A stretch of DNA of 13,400 bases from Bacteroidota bacterium (lineage in GTDB: Bacteria > Bacteroidota > Ignavibacteria > UBA10030 > BY39), in assembly GCA_018830765.1 (NCBI GenBank), contig JAHJRJ010000134.1:1-13400 (forward strand), read 5' to 3'. Position 1 is the stretch's first letter. Each line of letters starts with the position of its first letter. Of this stretch, positions 1 to 9,128 are shown piece after piece. The position numbers and the translations under genes were made by a program. Under the pieces are notes generated by a model that worked only from the letters and a program-made list of their open reading frames with translations, was not told the origin of the DNA and made no database searches.

Positions 1-1494
1 AAAATGCGGAGATATAGAGCCGCGTAAAATTTGCACGAGATAGTCGGCTGTGTGTAACTCTTCCGTGACCGATCCGATAGACCACGCCAGAACTAATATG
101 AGAATTGCCAGCAACATCGATTTCATCCCGTTAAACCATGCCTCAATCGCATGCTTGACTGATAAAATTCTTTGCCACACCGATAAAAGAATAGCAATCA
201 GACCTCCACTGAACGACGCCCATAGAAGAGATGAATAAGAATCAGATTTACTGATAATATCTCCGATAGAAAAACTTTCCACTCCGTTAGCAGTAAGCGC
301 CTTGACTCCTGTGAAATATAATCCACTTAAAGCAACAACAATTATTGTAATAATCGGTATTAATCCGTTATACCAACGGACTTTTATAGCATCGGTTTTC
401 ACGAGTGTAATATCGGTTAAATCCGCCGCGGGTTCTGCCCCATCTCTGGATACTTTTCCTTCTCTCCGAGTGCGCCTCTCAGCGACGAGCATCGACCCGA
501 AATCTCTACCTGTAACGGCAATCATAAATACAAAAATCAAAGTAAGTATCGGATAAAATCTGTAAGGAATTGTACTGATGAAAACCGAATACGCGTCCTC
601 TTGATAACCGATGCTTTTCAGACCTTGCTCAATTAATCCGACTTCATATCCAATCCAGGTTGAGATGATAAAGATGCTCGCCACGGTTGCGGCGCCCGCA
701 TCAACGATAAAAGATAATTTTTCCCGAGATACGAGGAGTTTATCTGTAATCGGGCGCATCAAATTTCCTCGTATCAAAACGTTCGCATAGTCGTCAAAGA
801 AAAACAGGAACGATAATCCCCACGTCGATAACTGCCCACGTTTCGGATTCTTTGCAAACTTTATTACTAAATTTGCAATTCCTAAACTACCTCCATTCTT
901 AGATATCACACCAACCATCCCGCCGAATAATAAGCTGAAAACTATAATTTGCACGTGGCTGGTAGAAGCAATGGCATTAATCACAAAATGGTCAATAACT
1001 CTTAATAATCCTCCAAAAAAATCATAATTAAAAATGATGAACGCCCCAAGCCAAACTCCAGCAAATAGAGAAATGATAACTTCGCGGATTAACAATGCAA
1101 ACAAAATAGCTAATAGAGGAGGTAAAATACTCAACAATCCCGGGACTGCCCTGATTTCTTTTCTTGTAACAACATTACCGAACTTAACCGCGATACTTTC
1201 AACACTAGAATTTTCAACAACGGCATCTTCAATAATTAATTTCCCGTCTTGGAATTTTATTTTTGATGGTTGAATGTTTTCGAATTGGACGTTCTCGTTA
1301 AATGTAGTAACTATTTGTCCGTTTCCATCGAGCACAGTTGCCTCGAGCTTGAAAGGAATTCCGCTTAAGACTAAAGACGGAGCGATTATTTCAAAATGAT
1401 CGATATGACAAGTATCTCCCTGATAGGCATAAAGAGAATTGTTTAGTAAAATAACAACGAAAGAGATATAAAAAAATATTTTCATCACATCCAT
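1..1494 (-). CDS. NhaC-family Na+/H+ antiporter (3' end beyond window)
   Basis: Reading the minus strand from ATG at 1494 gives 498 codons with no stop down to base 1, so the C-terminus lies outside the window. Residues 5-22 are a signal peptide or first membrane segment. Residues about 25-115 are soluble and beta-rich, presumably periplasmic. From about 120 onward there is a polytopic membrane domain with GLLSILPPLLAILFALL, a conserved FFFDDYANVL (DDYAN at 234-238), MRPITDKLLVSREKLSF and ASIFIISTWIGYE. These are typical of NhaC-type antiporters, which exchange cytoplasmic Na+ for external H+. The extra N-terminal domain is absent from classical Bacillus NhaC. The gene begins 10 nt after the YihY-like stop codon, so it is probably the fourth gene of the operon starting at 5224. 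ATG at 1485 is an alternative start; an AAGGAA lies about 16 nt upstream of 1494, a poor spacing. Substrate specificity cannot be read from the sequence. Confidence 0.85.
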   Translation of the reverse strand, partial: MDVMKIFFYISFVVILLNNSLYAYQGDTCHIDHFEIIAPSLVLSGIPFKLEATVLDGNGQIVTTFNENVQFENIQPSKIKFQDGKLIIEDAVVENSSVESIAVKFGNVVTRKEIRAVPGLLSILPPLLAILFALLIREVIISLFAGVWLGAFIIFNYDFFGGLLRVIDHFVINAIASTSHVQIIVFSLLFGGMVGVISKNGGSLGIANLVIKFAKNPKRGQLSTWGLSFLFFFDDYANVLIRGNLMRPITDKLLVSREKLSFIVDAGAATVASIFIISTWIGYEVGLIEQGLKSIGYQEDAYSVFISTIPYRFYPILTLIFVFMIAVTGRDFGSMLVAERRTRREGKVSRDGAEPAADLTDITLVKTDAIKVRWYNGLIPIITIIVVALSGLYFTGVKALTANGVESFSIGDIISKSDSYSSLLWASFSGGLIAILLSVWQRILSVKHAIEAWFNGMKSMLLAILILVLAWSIGSVTEELHTADYLVQILRGSISPHF

Positions 1495-1504
1495 TTTGAG
1501 CTTA

Positions 1505-2398
1505 CTAAGTTTCCTTTATGGTATGATGCCGTTCCCTATATAACTGCCCAATTATGCCTCCAACAACGAACACTAAACTCGAATAATAAATCCAAACCAA
1601 CAGCACCAATAAAAATGCGTATGCCCCGTACAATCTAGAAAATGAATGAAAAGTGAATAAATACCAACCAAAAAGCCGCCCTGCAGTTTCCCACAAGACT
1701 GCTGTCGTGATAGCAGAGATACTTGCGACTTTCCAAGTAACATTTTTATCAGGAATAAATCTATACACTATAAAAAACATAAGTAGGGTTAACAGGAAAG
1801 ATACAAGGACAGGAATCGCCTGCTCGAATAGTACAAAATCAACCATCCCATAACCAGGGAGCGACCGCACGAACTCTTCGACTATAGTATAGAGCCAAGT
1901 TGATATTATGATCGCCACGAAAAGAACACCGATAACAACCACCCACACGATATCTTCTAAGATTGTGAGTATAACAAGTTTGGTAGGTTTGATTTTATAA
2001 ATACGATTCAAGACTGTTCGCATCGAACTAAATAGCGACGTGGCGGTCCAAGTAAGCACAGCCAATCCGAAAATACCGAACGATTTGCGATAATCAATTA
2101 TATCTTTGATGATTTGTTGGATTGAATTTTTGATACTCTGTGCATACGGCTGGTCGGGAAAAGCAGTATTCAGGATTTCATGAACTTTTTGCACTGCCAG
2201 CTCGGAAGAATTCAGAAATATTCCGAACACCGCTGTAAATAATAATAGCAATGGTATCAAACATAAGATTCCATTGAATGCTATACCCGATGCTAAAAAG
2301 AGTGCTTCGTCATCATATAGATGATTGTACAAGCTTTTGATATAAAAGAAAATACTATCTTTTGAATTTTTTATCCGGTATTTAATCTCTATTTTCAT
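1505..2398 (-). CDS. YihY/BrkB-family inner-membrane protein
   Basis: A 297-residue polytopic membrane protein of the YihY/virulence factor BrkB family, whose usual length is 280-330. The N-terminus carries the family-like DDEALFLASGIAFNGILCLIPLLLLF, followed by hydrophobic segments around residues 35-60, 108-130, 150-172, 190-215, 222-245 and 258-285. LTWTATSLFSSMRTVLNRIY and ETAGRLFGWYLF also fit the family pattern. Family members were once called ribonuclease BN by mistake; their biochemical role is unclear. The start lies 6 nt after the helicase stop codon and the stop is 10 nt before the antiporter start, so translation is probably coupled within the operon. No unusual residues were seen. 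Confidence 0.88.
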   Translation of the reverse strand: MKIEIKYRIKNSKDSIFFYIKSLYNHLYDDEALFLASGIAFNGILCLIPLLLLFTAVFGIFLNSSELAVQKVHEILNTAFPDQPYAQSIKNSIQQIIKDIIDYRKSFGIFGLAVLTWTATSLFSSMRTVLNRIYKIKPTKLVILTILEDIVWVVVIGVLFVAIIISTWLYTIVEEFVRSLPGYGMVDFVLFEQAIPVLVSFLLTLLMFFIVYRFIPDKNVTWKVASISAITTAVLWETAGRLFGWYLFTFHSFSRLYGAYAFLLVLLVWIYYSSLVFVVGGIIGQLYRERHHTIKET

Positions 2399-2404
2399 AC
2401 AAAG

Positions 2405-4636
2405 CTAAATTATTCTGAGTGATGCATACTTTACCATGATATTTTTTCTGCCAACAAATTCAAAATCGATAACGGCTTTTAAATCTTGTCCTTTACCGCT
2501 TAGGTTTACGATTCTACCTCGCCCGAATATTTCGTGAGTGACCTGAGTGCCGACTCTTAGCTCAGGTATCACCTGTGATTCATTTTCATAGTCGTGACTT
2601 ATTTGTTCGAGATATTTTCCCGCTGTTCTTTTTTGAATATTACGTTTAACCGAAACCGGTCGACTCTGCATCATTGTACCGGTAGTGCTTTCGTAATAAC
2701 GTGGAATTTCTCTGTTCCCGTCGTATTCCAACAACTCTTCATTTATTTCTTTCAAAAAACGTGAAGGAGTTGGATAAGTAGCTTCTCCGAATCGATAACG
2801 TCTTATCGCGTAACAAAGATATAACTTCTCTTTCGCTCGCGTCATACCTACATAAAACAAACGTCGTTCTTCCTCTAATTCATTCTGGACGAGAAAGGAT
2901 GAGAATATCGGAAACAAGCCCTCTTCCAAACCGGTGATAAAAACAGTATTAAACTCCAAACCTTTTGCACTGTGGAGAGTCATCAGCGTTACTGCGTTAT
3001 GCGAATCATCCCATCGGTCAATATCAGCGACTAAAGCCACTTCTTGTAAGAATGCTTCCAATGAGCCGTTTTCCATCTCGGCTGCATATTCAGTAATGCC
3101 AGATAATAGCTCGTAAACGTTCTCCCAACGGGATAGCGAATCTATAGTGCCTTCTTCTTTGAATTCTCTCAATATACCCAACTCATCGACGAGCGCACGC
3201 GATAATTCGCCGGCTGAAAGTTCGGCTTTTAACTTTATGTATTTCGTCAAAAGTTTTCTAAAAGCTTTAATGTTTTCAACTGCCCTTTTAGACAGTCCCG
3301 GAATTTGATCGCACATTGAAGCCGCTTCAAACAGTGAACATTTCATCTTTTGCGAATATTTTTCTAAATATTCCATCGATGTATTACCGATACCCCTCAC
3401 TGGATAATTCACAACGCGACGAAAGCTGACATCATCTTTTGGGTTTACCAACAAACGCAAATAAGCTAACACATCTTTAATTTCTTTTCGTTTATAGAAC
3501 TCAACTCCGCCTACAATAACATACGGGATACTATTTTTCCTCAACGAATCTTCAATTGAACGCGACTGAGCATTTGTTCTGTATAAGACCGTAAAATTTT
3601 TGAAATCCAACTTCTTGGAAGCCACTGCTACTTTTATTTGTGTTGCAACCCTGTTCCCCTCATCTTTTTCATCTTCAGCCGTTAAAACAGTAATTTGATC
3701 CCCAGAAGGATTATTCGTCCATAAATTTTTATCGATTCTGTTTAAATTATTTTTAATAACTTGATCGGCAGCAGTTAAGATTGATTTCGTAGACCGGTAA
3801 TTTTGTTCTAACCGGAATATTTTACATTCTGGAAAATCTTTCTCGAAATCTAAAATATTTTTTATCTCAGCTCCCCGAAAGCCGTATATACTTTGGGCAT
3901 CGTCTCCGACAACGCATATATTGCGATACTTTTGAGCCAGCATTTTTAGAAGCTTATACTGAGCCCTGTTTGTGTCTTGATATTCATCAACCAATATAAA
4001 TCTAAATCTATCTTGATACTTGTTCAAAATCTTCGGATGCCTCTCGAACAATTCTATAGGATTTAAGAGGAGATCGTCGAAATCCATCGCGTTGTTTTTC
4101 TTCAATATCTTTTGGTATTCGGCATAAATGATGGCAACTTTTTCCTCAAAAAAATCCTTTGCCAAACTTGAAAATTCACTTGGAATGATAAGTTTATTCT
4201 TGGCGCCACTAATACGAGACCGCACAGCAGTCGGTTTAATAGTTTGCGTCGGAATATTCAGATTATGTTGAATGTTTTTTATTAAGTTTTGACTATCGTC
4301 GGTATCGTAAATCGTAAAGTTCCGGTCGTATCCAATCGACTCAGCTTCTTGGCGTAGTAATCTCGCGAACATCGAGTGAAAGGTGCCCATCCATAACTTA
4401 GCACATTTTTCGCCGACAAGGTGGTTGATTCTTTTTTTCATTTCTTCGGCAGCTTTGTTGGTAAACGTTAACGCTAAGATTTGATATGCAGAAACTCCAA
4501 TGCTTATTAAGTAAGCTACTCTGTAAGTAAGAACTCTTGTCTTTCCGCTGCCGGCTCCTGCAACAATCATAACGGGACCTTCCGCCGATTTTACAGATTC
4601 TTGTTGAACTTTATTTAATTCATTTACAAAAGACAT
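2405..4636 (-). CDS. uvrD: UvrD/PcrA-type superfamily 1 DNA helicase
   Basis: A 743-residue SF1A 3'-5' DNA helicase, full length for UvrD/PcrA. Visible motifs are Walker A AGAGSGKT (26-33), motif Ia LTFTNKAAEEM (55-65), Ib GTFHSMFARLLR (84-95), motif II VDEYQDTN (216-223), III VGDDAQSIYGFRGA (243-256), IV RLEQNYRS (275-282), then LMTLHSAKGLEF and the motif VI region RRLFYVGMTRAKEKLYL. The C-terminus (VGTQVTHEIFGRGRIVNLSG) is the Tudor-like fold that contacts RNA polymerase in PcrA/UvrD, which favours this subfamily over Rep. The family unwinds DNA in nucleotide excision and mismatch repair and clears RecA or stalled polymerase. It follows the alkyltransferase gene by 48 nt on the same strand. 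No Shine-Dalgarno sequence precedes the ATG. The choice between the names uvrD and pcrA is conventional. Confidence 0.95.
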   Translation of the reverse strand: MSFVNELNKVQQESVKSAEGPVMIVAGAGSGKTRVLTYRVAYLISIGVSAYQILALTFTNKAAEEMKKRINHLVGEKCAKLWMGTFHSMFARLLRQEAESIGYDRNFTIYDTDDSQNLIKNIQHNLNIPTQTIKPTAVRSRISGAKNKLIIPSEFSSLAKDFFEEKVAIIYAEYQKILKKNNAMDFDDLLLNPIELFERHPKILNKYQDRFRFILVDEYQDTNRAQYKLLKMLAQKYRNICVVGDDAQSIYGFRGAEIKNILDFEKDFPECKIFRLEQNYRSTKSILTAADQVIKNNLNRIDKNLWTNNPSGDQITVLTAEDEKDEGNRVATQIKVAVASKKLDFKNFTVLYRTNAQSRSIEDSLRKNSIPYVIVGGVEFYKRKEIKDVLAYLRLLVNPKDDVSFRRVVNYPVRGIGNTSMEYLEKYSQKMKCSLFEAASMCDQIPGLSKRAVENIKAFRKLLTKYIKLKAELSAGELSRALVDELGILREFKEEGTIDSLSRWENVYELLSGITEYAAEMENGSLEAFLQEVALVADIDRWDDSHNAVTLMTLHSAKGLEFNTVFITGLEEGLFPIFSSFLVQNELEEERRLFYVGMTRAKEKLYLCYAIRRYRFGEATYPTPSRFLKEINEELLEYDGNREIPRYYESTTGTMMQSRPVSVKRNIQKRTAGKYLEQISHDYENESQVIPELRVGTQVTHEIFGRGRIVNLSGKGQDLKAVIDFEFVGRKNIMVKYASLRII

Positions 4637-4684
4637 TGAAAAATGGGGAAAAATGATTTAAGGATTAGTAAAATTTTTGCAGTT

Positions 4685-5224
4685 TTAGACTATGATTGCA
4701 CCTTCGTGGCGCAGCAAAAACTCTTTCGTTTTAACACCCGAGGCATAACCGATAAGTGATCCGTCTGAACCGATAACTCGGTGGCAAGGAATCACGATAG
4801 GTAACGGATTCGACCCGTTTGCTTTTCCCACAGCCTGGAATCCTTTCGGTACACCGACTCGTTTAGCTAACTGTTTGTACGTGATGGTTACACCGTACGG
4901 TATTTTAGATAATTCTTTCCATACTCTTATTTGAAAAGGTGTGCCAATCAAGTCGACCGGGAAAGTGAATTCCACCAACTTGCCGTTCAAATATCTTGTC
5001 AGTTGGTCAATATATTCTTTATTACGCGATTTATTTTCAACTACAGCATCCATTTCGAAATGATTATCTAACCAACCAAAAAAATCTTTCTTCGTCTCTT
5101 TGGGTATGTTAATTTTGCATAAACCTTTATCGGTGGAAGCAATATAAATATGGCCGATACGTGAGTCGAACGAAGTGCAATAAACTTTTCCCGAAAATTC
5201 TATTTCGATCTCGTTTATTTTCAT
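4685..5224 (-). CDS. ogt: Methylated-DNA--[protein]-cysteine S-methyltransferase (Ogt/MGMT)
   Basis: The protein has 179 residues from the chosen start. The C-terminal domain carries the helix-turn-helix (TYKQLAKRVGVPKGFQAVG) and the active-site PCHRVIG with acceptor Cys at 147, followed by GYASGVKTKEFLLRHEG. The family removes O6-alkyl groups from guanine by irreversible transfer to that Cys. The residue that is the arginine finger in human MGMT (R in ARAVG) is Gln here (FQAVG). The open frame extends 54 nt upstream to ATG 5278 (197 residues), but ATG 5224 has GGAG at 5 nt spacing, and the extra 18 residues do not resemble the family N-terminus, so I chose 5224. First gene of the repair/membrane operon, downstream of a sigma70-like promoter. 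Confidence 0.92.
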   Translation of the reverse strand: MKINEIEIEFSGKVYCTSFDSRIGHIYIASTDKGLCKINIPKETKKDFFGWLDNHFEMDAVVENKSRNKEYIDQLTRYLNGKLVEFTFPVDLIGTPFQIRVWKELSKIPYGVTITYKQLAKRVGVPKGFQAVGKANGSNPLPIVIPCHRVIGSDGSLIGYASGVKTKEFLLRHEGAIIV

Positions 5225-5229
5225 CGGAT

Positions 5230-5233
5230 CTCC
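5230..5233 (-). promoter_or_regulatory. Ribosome binding site deciding the alkyltransferase start
   Basis: On the minus strand AGCGGAGATCCG precedes ATG 5224: GGAG with 5 nt spacing. The alternative ATG at 5278 has no purine-rich element before it. This supports the shorter protein. Confidence 0.6.
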
Positions 5234-5330
5234 GCTTGATTTTTTCTTCAAAACAGTAGTGAAAATATTATCAGACATATTTAAATTATGGCTTAACTAA
5301 TATTAGGTAGATCGGTTTTTGACGCTGATA

Positions 5331-5359
5331 ATTATAATGATAAAAGTAAATAGATGCAA
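5331..5359 (-). promoter_or_regulatory. Sigma70-type promoter for the alkyltransferase-helicase operon
   Basis: Minus strand reads TTGCAT (5359-5354), a 17-nt spacer, then a perfect TATAAT (5336-5331). Transcription would begin near 5324, leaving a leader of about 100 nt to ATG 5224 or about 45 nt to ATG 5278. It is the only well-formed promoter seen upstream of the four-gene minus-strand cluster. Spacing and -10 are ideal, the -35 matches four of six. Confidence 0.6.
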
Positions 5360-5459
5360 TAGTTTTGAAAATTTTTTTTAAAATAAATCCGATGTTTCTA
5401 AAATGTGAAACGTCGTGAAAACCATTTAAGTATTTTCTTAAAAGTATTCGTCTAACCTA

Positions 5460-8400
5460 TTAGAAAAATGCACGTATTTCACCGCGTAGAGTGTGTACTT
5501 GTCTCAAATTAGTTTCACTTCGCCCTTCATAATTAAAAGATGCTTGTAAAAAATCTGTAATTCTGTACTCAGAGGCGATTCGCACAATCCAAGTCTTCCC
5601 TACAACACGGCCTCCGGTTAATTCGAACGGAATATATTGCGACACTCCGGTCAGTTGAATTTCTTCCCGGTTTAATTCCGCCTTCACAATACCCTGCTCT
5701 GCGAACGAATAAATAAATCTGACTCCTTGAAGGTTCATATCAGAAACAGCATTCGAAAATTGAGTAATATTTTTCGACCTTCCTACACCAAATCTGAATC
5801 CTAATTCTATTTGCCTATCAGGACGGTAAGTCCAATCTGAATTGAGAATTTCCGAATTAATGTTCATCACACGATAATTGTAGACTGATGCAGTTAATTG
5901 GTCGCGTTTGTTTTCGTAATCGGTTTGATTTGCTATCTCTTTTATCAATTGCCAACGAATTCTAACCGAGCGTTCGCGCCTGTAATTACGCTCAGTCGCA
6001 AGCGCATACTGAACCAAGCCGATTCTCTGCTGATATCTGAGCCGAGCTGAAAATATTGGACTCTGTTCAAACAAGAACAAATCCTGAGTTATCGACCTGT
6101 TGCCAACAATAGTCGTTATCTCGTTCATAAAGTATTTCAGGTTCAGCGTATAAATCTTTCTTTGGTTCTCCTCTGAACTTTTTTCATCCATTCTAAAATA
6201 AGTTTTAGAAGATAATGCCGAAATGCCTTTTGCGTACCAATCATCAGTGGAAATAAATCTGGAAGGAACAAATTTAACCCGTGCATTGAATTTTAAGTCA
6301 ACTACCGGAAATAATTTTTCGGAAGGAATTGTTAGAAGAATATAATCACCGTCAAACCGAACCGGTCTAAATTCATTCTCAGTTGCAATACCGTTACTGT
6401 CCAAGTCACCTAAATAAGAATAGTTTCCTTCCCCTCTCTGAACGCGTCGAAACACGCGTTCCAACTTCGCCGATTTTTGAGTCGCAACATCGTAAAATAG
6501 ATCAGTCTCGATACTTCTATTCAAACCGGAGTATTTAGTGAGTGTTCGAAGAAGAACTGTTTCAGAATTACCTCCAGCAATTGAGCGGAATTCTTCCGCA
6601 TACTTCCTGTTCCTGAGCGTTAAATCTATGTTTGAAGATAAATTTGAAATCGGTCTCACTGAAAGCGAGTAGATTTGTGTAAAAGCATTCGACTCTCTCA
6701 TCAGCCGTTTCATATTAAATCTATTTTCTGTCCGCCATTTATATTCGACTGCAAATGTAGAATTGAAAATATTTTTCATCAACAATTTGGGTGAGTATTC
6801 ATCGAAACTAAAACTGCCGAGCTTCAAGGTATCGAAACCGATTGAGTGTAATTCTCTTCTTTCGTGTTCATATTTAAAACTTGGTGTGAAATAGCTTTTA
6901 GTATATTCGACTTCGGCATTATGTCGATCCCAATCACCTTTTATATCAGAGCCTGTTTCTTTACTGATAATCTTTTCATATTTATAATTGACCCTCGGAA
7001 GGGAAATATCATTCAACAAAAATACTCCTTCATAACGGTCGGATGAAAACAATTTACCTTGTTTTAATTTCCCGAAACCACCACCGACCTTTATCGAATT
7101 AATCGGAGAATAAATCATTTCACCCTCGTTAATCAGCTCTTCCGACTTATTAACAGAGGCAAGGTTCCATCTTCGATCGAATTCAATATCATTAATCCGG
7201 TCTATCGGATTGAACTGAGCTGTTATAAATCTTCTTTTAAGTCGCAAATCGAACGCGCCTAAATTTGTATTCCCGATTACCACATTCTTTGGATTCAGAA
7301 ATATTCCTAATTTGTATGCGCTCCCTTTGTTGTCTGAATCGTCGATACTCGAAAAACGGTTTGCGTCAAAATCGCTGATAGCGGCTTCACCCGATACTCT
7401 TAAATATTCGGCAACCTGTGAGTTTATGTCGGCATTGATAAGCGACTGTACTTGCGGCAGCGGTAAAAATCTAACCGGCAAATAATTACCGTTATTTTTA
7501 CCGACATATTGGTAATTCCCTATATTGATTTTTATATAATCGCCCTTGCCTTCGCCGACATAACTGAAGTTTATTGAATAACTTGCATTCGAATCACCCG
7601 GTGCAAATCTATAAAAAATTAACCGGTTCGTGTCTATTAACGTATCAACACTCAAGTATTGCCCTTTCCCTTGTCCAACAAATTGAACGCCGTTAAGAGT
7701 AGCTTTTAAAGAATTATCTCCGGCAAGTTTTAACGACTCTTTATCCGCCTCACTTAGCGTAAGATCAATTAGATTGGTAAAATCGTCCCCCTCACGCACA
7801 AAAGAAGTGTTTAGTGTAAAATTATCATTAAAGAAGTTCGAGTTTCCTCTGGCAGTAAAAAAATTTCTAACATATTGTCTATCCGTGTACTCAAAATCCA
7901 CAACTATACGGGAATTCCCGTTTACTAATCTACGTGAGCTAAACGTCAATTCGGCAAGTGCATAATCTATCGTATAATCATTCTCCTCCCCGCGTTTCAC
8001 AGGCTCACCGTCTAAATATACCTTTTCAGTTCCCGCAATAATGATGATTGTCCTTTCATTATTTTTACCAACCAATCTGTATGGTCCTTGAACACCTTCG
8101 ATGCCGTTGAATTTATTAGTATGATATTTCCCGCGTGTTACCGCACCGGATATTAGCACGTCACCTTTAGAAAATCCGGCATCGTACTTTGCTGATGCGA
8201 GTCCGCCTTGAAGCTTCCGTGATAATCTTCCAAACTCATTCCCGGAGTAGTCGATATTAAAATCGCCCAACGTAGCGCTGAGATTCTTCGACTTCAACTC
8301 GATAAAAACTTTATCTATCTCTTGAAGTGTTTGAGTGTTACCTTCAGGTTGGATAGGAGAATTCTCGTCAGTCAGTGCTGCCGTTATGTCGATATCTTGC

Positions 8401-8972
8401 GATAACTGTCCGGACATCTGCATCCGGAAACCGGAACTAAGCGAAAAATCTCGATTACTGCCGAATGAAAAACCTCGAGTGAGACTACCGCTCTTCTGAA
8501 TATTATCTCCGAAAATATTTTGAATCGTAAACGGCTGAACCGGCTTGGCAGTTTGAATGACTTTCCCGGAAGTGGAATCGTAACCATAAATTATTTCACG
8601 ATGCGAATATTTCTCCTTGAATGAGAATGGCAGCACTTTATATTTGATAGTGAGAGTATCGACTGTTTTGCTATCCTCTCTAAGTTTTAAAAAAAGATTG
8701 GCCAATAATATTAATGTATTTCTGTGGTCATCAAAGACATAATCGGTTCCAGATTTTAATAAGATTGTATCGAGTCGTACAATTATACTCCCTTTGATTA
8801 TAAATCTGTTCGGCAATTTTAGGATTGAATCTTTCGAAGTAACAGCAAATGAAATTTCTCTAACTATTCCTCCAGCATCGGTTTGAAGCGATTGCGATTC
8901 TACTTCCTCGTGATTAGAGATTAATGTATTCAATAAAAGAAGAAGGATAATTTTAAGTTTGTTTATACGCAT
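5460..8972 (-). CDS. Large outer-membrane beta-barrel surface protein
   Basis: 1170 residues from ATG 8972. The frame stays open to 9077, but that start lies inside the tRNA-Leu gene on the other strand. MRINKLKIILLLLLNTLI is a convincing signal peptide at the chosen start. After an N-terminal domain of about 125 residues comes KSGSLTRGFSFGSNRD (about 160-175), then SGQLSQDIDITAALTDENSP and TQTLQEIDKVFIELK (about 187-231). GTEKVYLDGEPVKRGEENDY and RRLVNGNSRIVVDFEY follow. The remaining ~700 residues alternate polar and aromatic residues like transmembrane beta-strands, and the protein ends RGEIRAFF with a terminal Phe, as expected for a Bam substrate. The style recalls giant Bacteroidota barrel proteins such as SprA, but I cannot assign it to SprA or to any function. 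Monocistronic, divergent from tRNA-Leu with a 68-nt intergenic region. A minus-strand TATAAT at 9024-9019 overlaps the tRNA promoter and may serve it. Confidence 0.75.
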   Translation of the reverse strand: MRINKLKIILLLLLNTLISNHEEVESQSLQTDAGGIVREISFAVTSKDSILKLPNRFIIKGSIIVRLDTILLKSGTDYVFDDHRNTLILLANLFLKLREDSKTVDTLTIKYKVLPFSFKEKYSHREIIYGYDSTSGKVIQTAKPVQPFTIQNIFGDNIQKSGSLTRGFSFGSNRDFSLSSGFRMQMSGQLSQDIDITAALTDENSPIQPEGNTQTLQEIDKVFIELKSKNLSATLGDFNIDYSGNEFGRLSRKLQGGLASAKYDAGFSKGDVLISGAVTRGKYHTNKFNGIEGVQGPYRLVGKNNERTIIIIAGTEKVYLDGEPVKRGEENDYTIDYALAELTFSSRRLVNGNSRIVVDFEYTDRQYVRNFFTARGNSNFFNDNFTLNTSFVREGDDFTNLIDLTLSEADKESLKLAGDNSLKATLNGVQFVGQGKGQYLSVDTLIDTNRLIFYRFAPGDSNASYSINFSYVGEGKGDYIKINIGNYQYVGKNNGNYLPVRFLPLPQVQSLINADINSQVAEYLRVSGEAAISDFDANRFSSIDDSDNKGSAYKLGIFLNPKNVVIGNTNLGAFDLRLKRRFITAQFNPIDRINDIEFDRRWNLASVNKSEELINEGEMIYSPINSIKVGGGFGKLKQGKLFSSDRYEGVFLLNDISLPRVNYKYEKIISKETGSDIKGDWDRHNAEVEYTKSYFTPSFKYEHERRELHSIGFDTLKLGSFSFDEYSPKLLMKNIFNSTFAVEYKWRTENRFNMKRLMRESNAFTQIYSLSVRPISNLSSNIDLTLRNRKYAEEFRSIAGGNSETVLLRTLTKYSGLNRSIETDLFYDVATQKSAKLERVFRRVQRGEGNYSYLGDLDSNGIATENEFRPVRFDGDYILLTIPSEKLFPVVDLKFNARVKFVPSRFISTDDWYAKGISALSSKTYFRMDEKSSEENQRKIYTLNLKYFMNEITTIVGNRSITQDLFLFEQSPIFSARLRYQQRIGLVQYALATERNYRRERSVRIRWQLIKEIANQTDYENKRDQLTASVYNYRVMNINSEILNSDWTYRPDRQIELGFRFGVGRSKNITQFSNAVSDMNLQGVRFIYSFAEQGIVKAELNREEIQLTGVSQYIPFELTGGRVVGKTWIVRIASEYRITDFLQASFNYEGRSETNLRQVHTLRGEIRAFF

Positions 8973-8997
8973 ACTCAAAATTAATATAACATTTTTC

Positions 8998-9026
8998 TTG
9001 AACTTAAAGAATGAATTGATTATATT
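8998..9026 (+). promoter_or_regulatory. Promoter of tRNA-Leu and the downstream array
   Basis: TTGAAC (8998-9003), 17-nt spacer, TATATT (9021-9026). The predicted start near 9033 leaves about 8 nt of leader before tRNA base 1 at 9041. The same transcript could continue into the nuclease gene, because no terminator separates them. Confidence 0.6.
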
Positions 9027-9040
9027 AGTGCAGCTTTTAA

Positions 9041-9126
9041 GCCGAAGTGGCGAAATTGGCAGACGCACTAGACTCAAAATCTAGCGAGGTTTACCCCTCG
9101 TGCCGGTTCGAGTCCGGCCTTCGGCA
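9041..9126 (+). tRNA. tRNA-Leu (anticodon CAA)
   Basis: A complete class II cloverleaf: acceptor GCCGAAG/CTTCGGC (9041-9047, 9119-9125), D stem GCG/CGC (9050-9052, 9064-9066), anticodon arm CTAGA-CTCAAAA-TCTAG (9068-9084) with CAA at 9075-9077, long variable arm CGAGG/CCTCG (9085-9089, 9096-9100), T arm GCCGG-TTCGAGT-CCGGC (9102-9118), discriminator A9126. CCA is not encoded; the next bases are CAATGG. The long variable arm and anticodon agree on leucine (UUG codons). It heads the array of nuclease genes and degenerate tRNA-Leu copies that runs to 11235. Confidence 0.97.
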
Positions 9127-9128
9127 CA

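Noticed and set aside
5380..5405. Terminator after the outer-membrane protein gene
   Set aside because: GATGTTTC and GAAACGTC can pair, but on the transcribed minus strand there is a C-A mismatch, the stem is AT-rich and no clean T run follows.
8973..9077. Upstream start of the outer-membrane protein at 9077
   Set aside because: It would place the N-terminus inside the tRNA gene and ahead of the signal peptide; ATG 8972 starts exactly at a good signal sequence.
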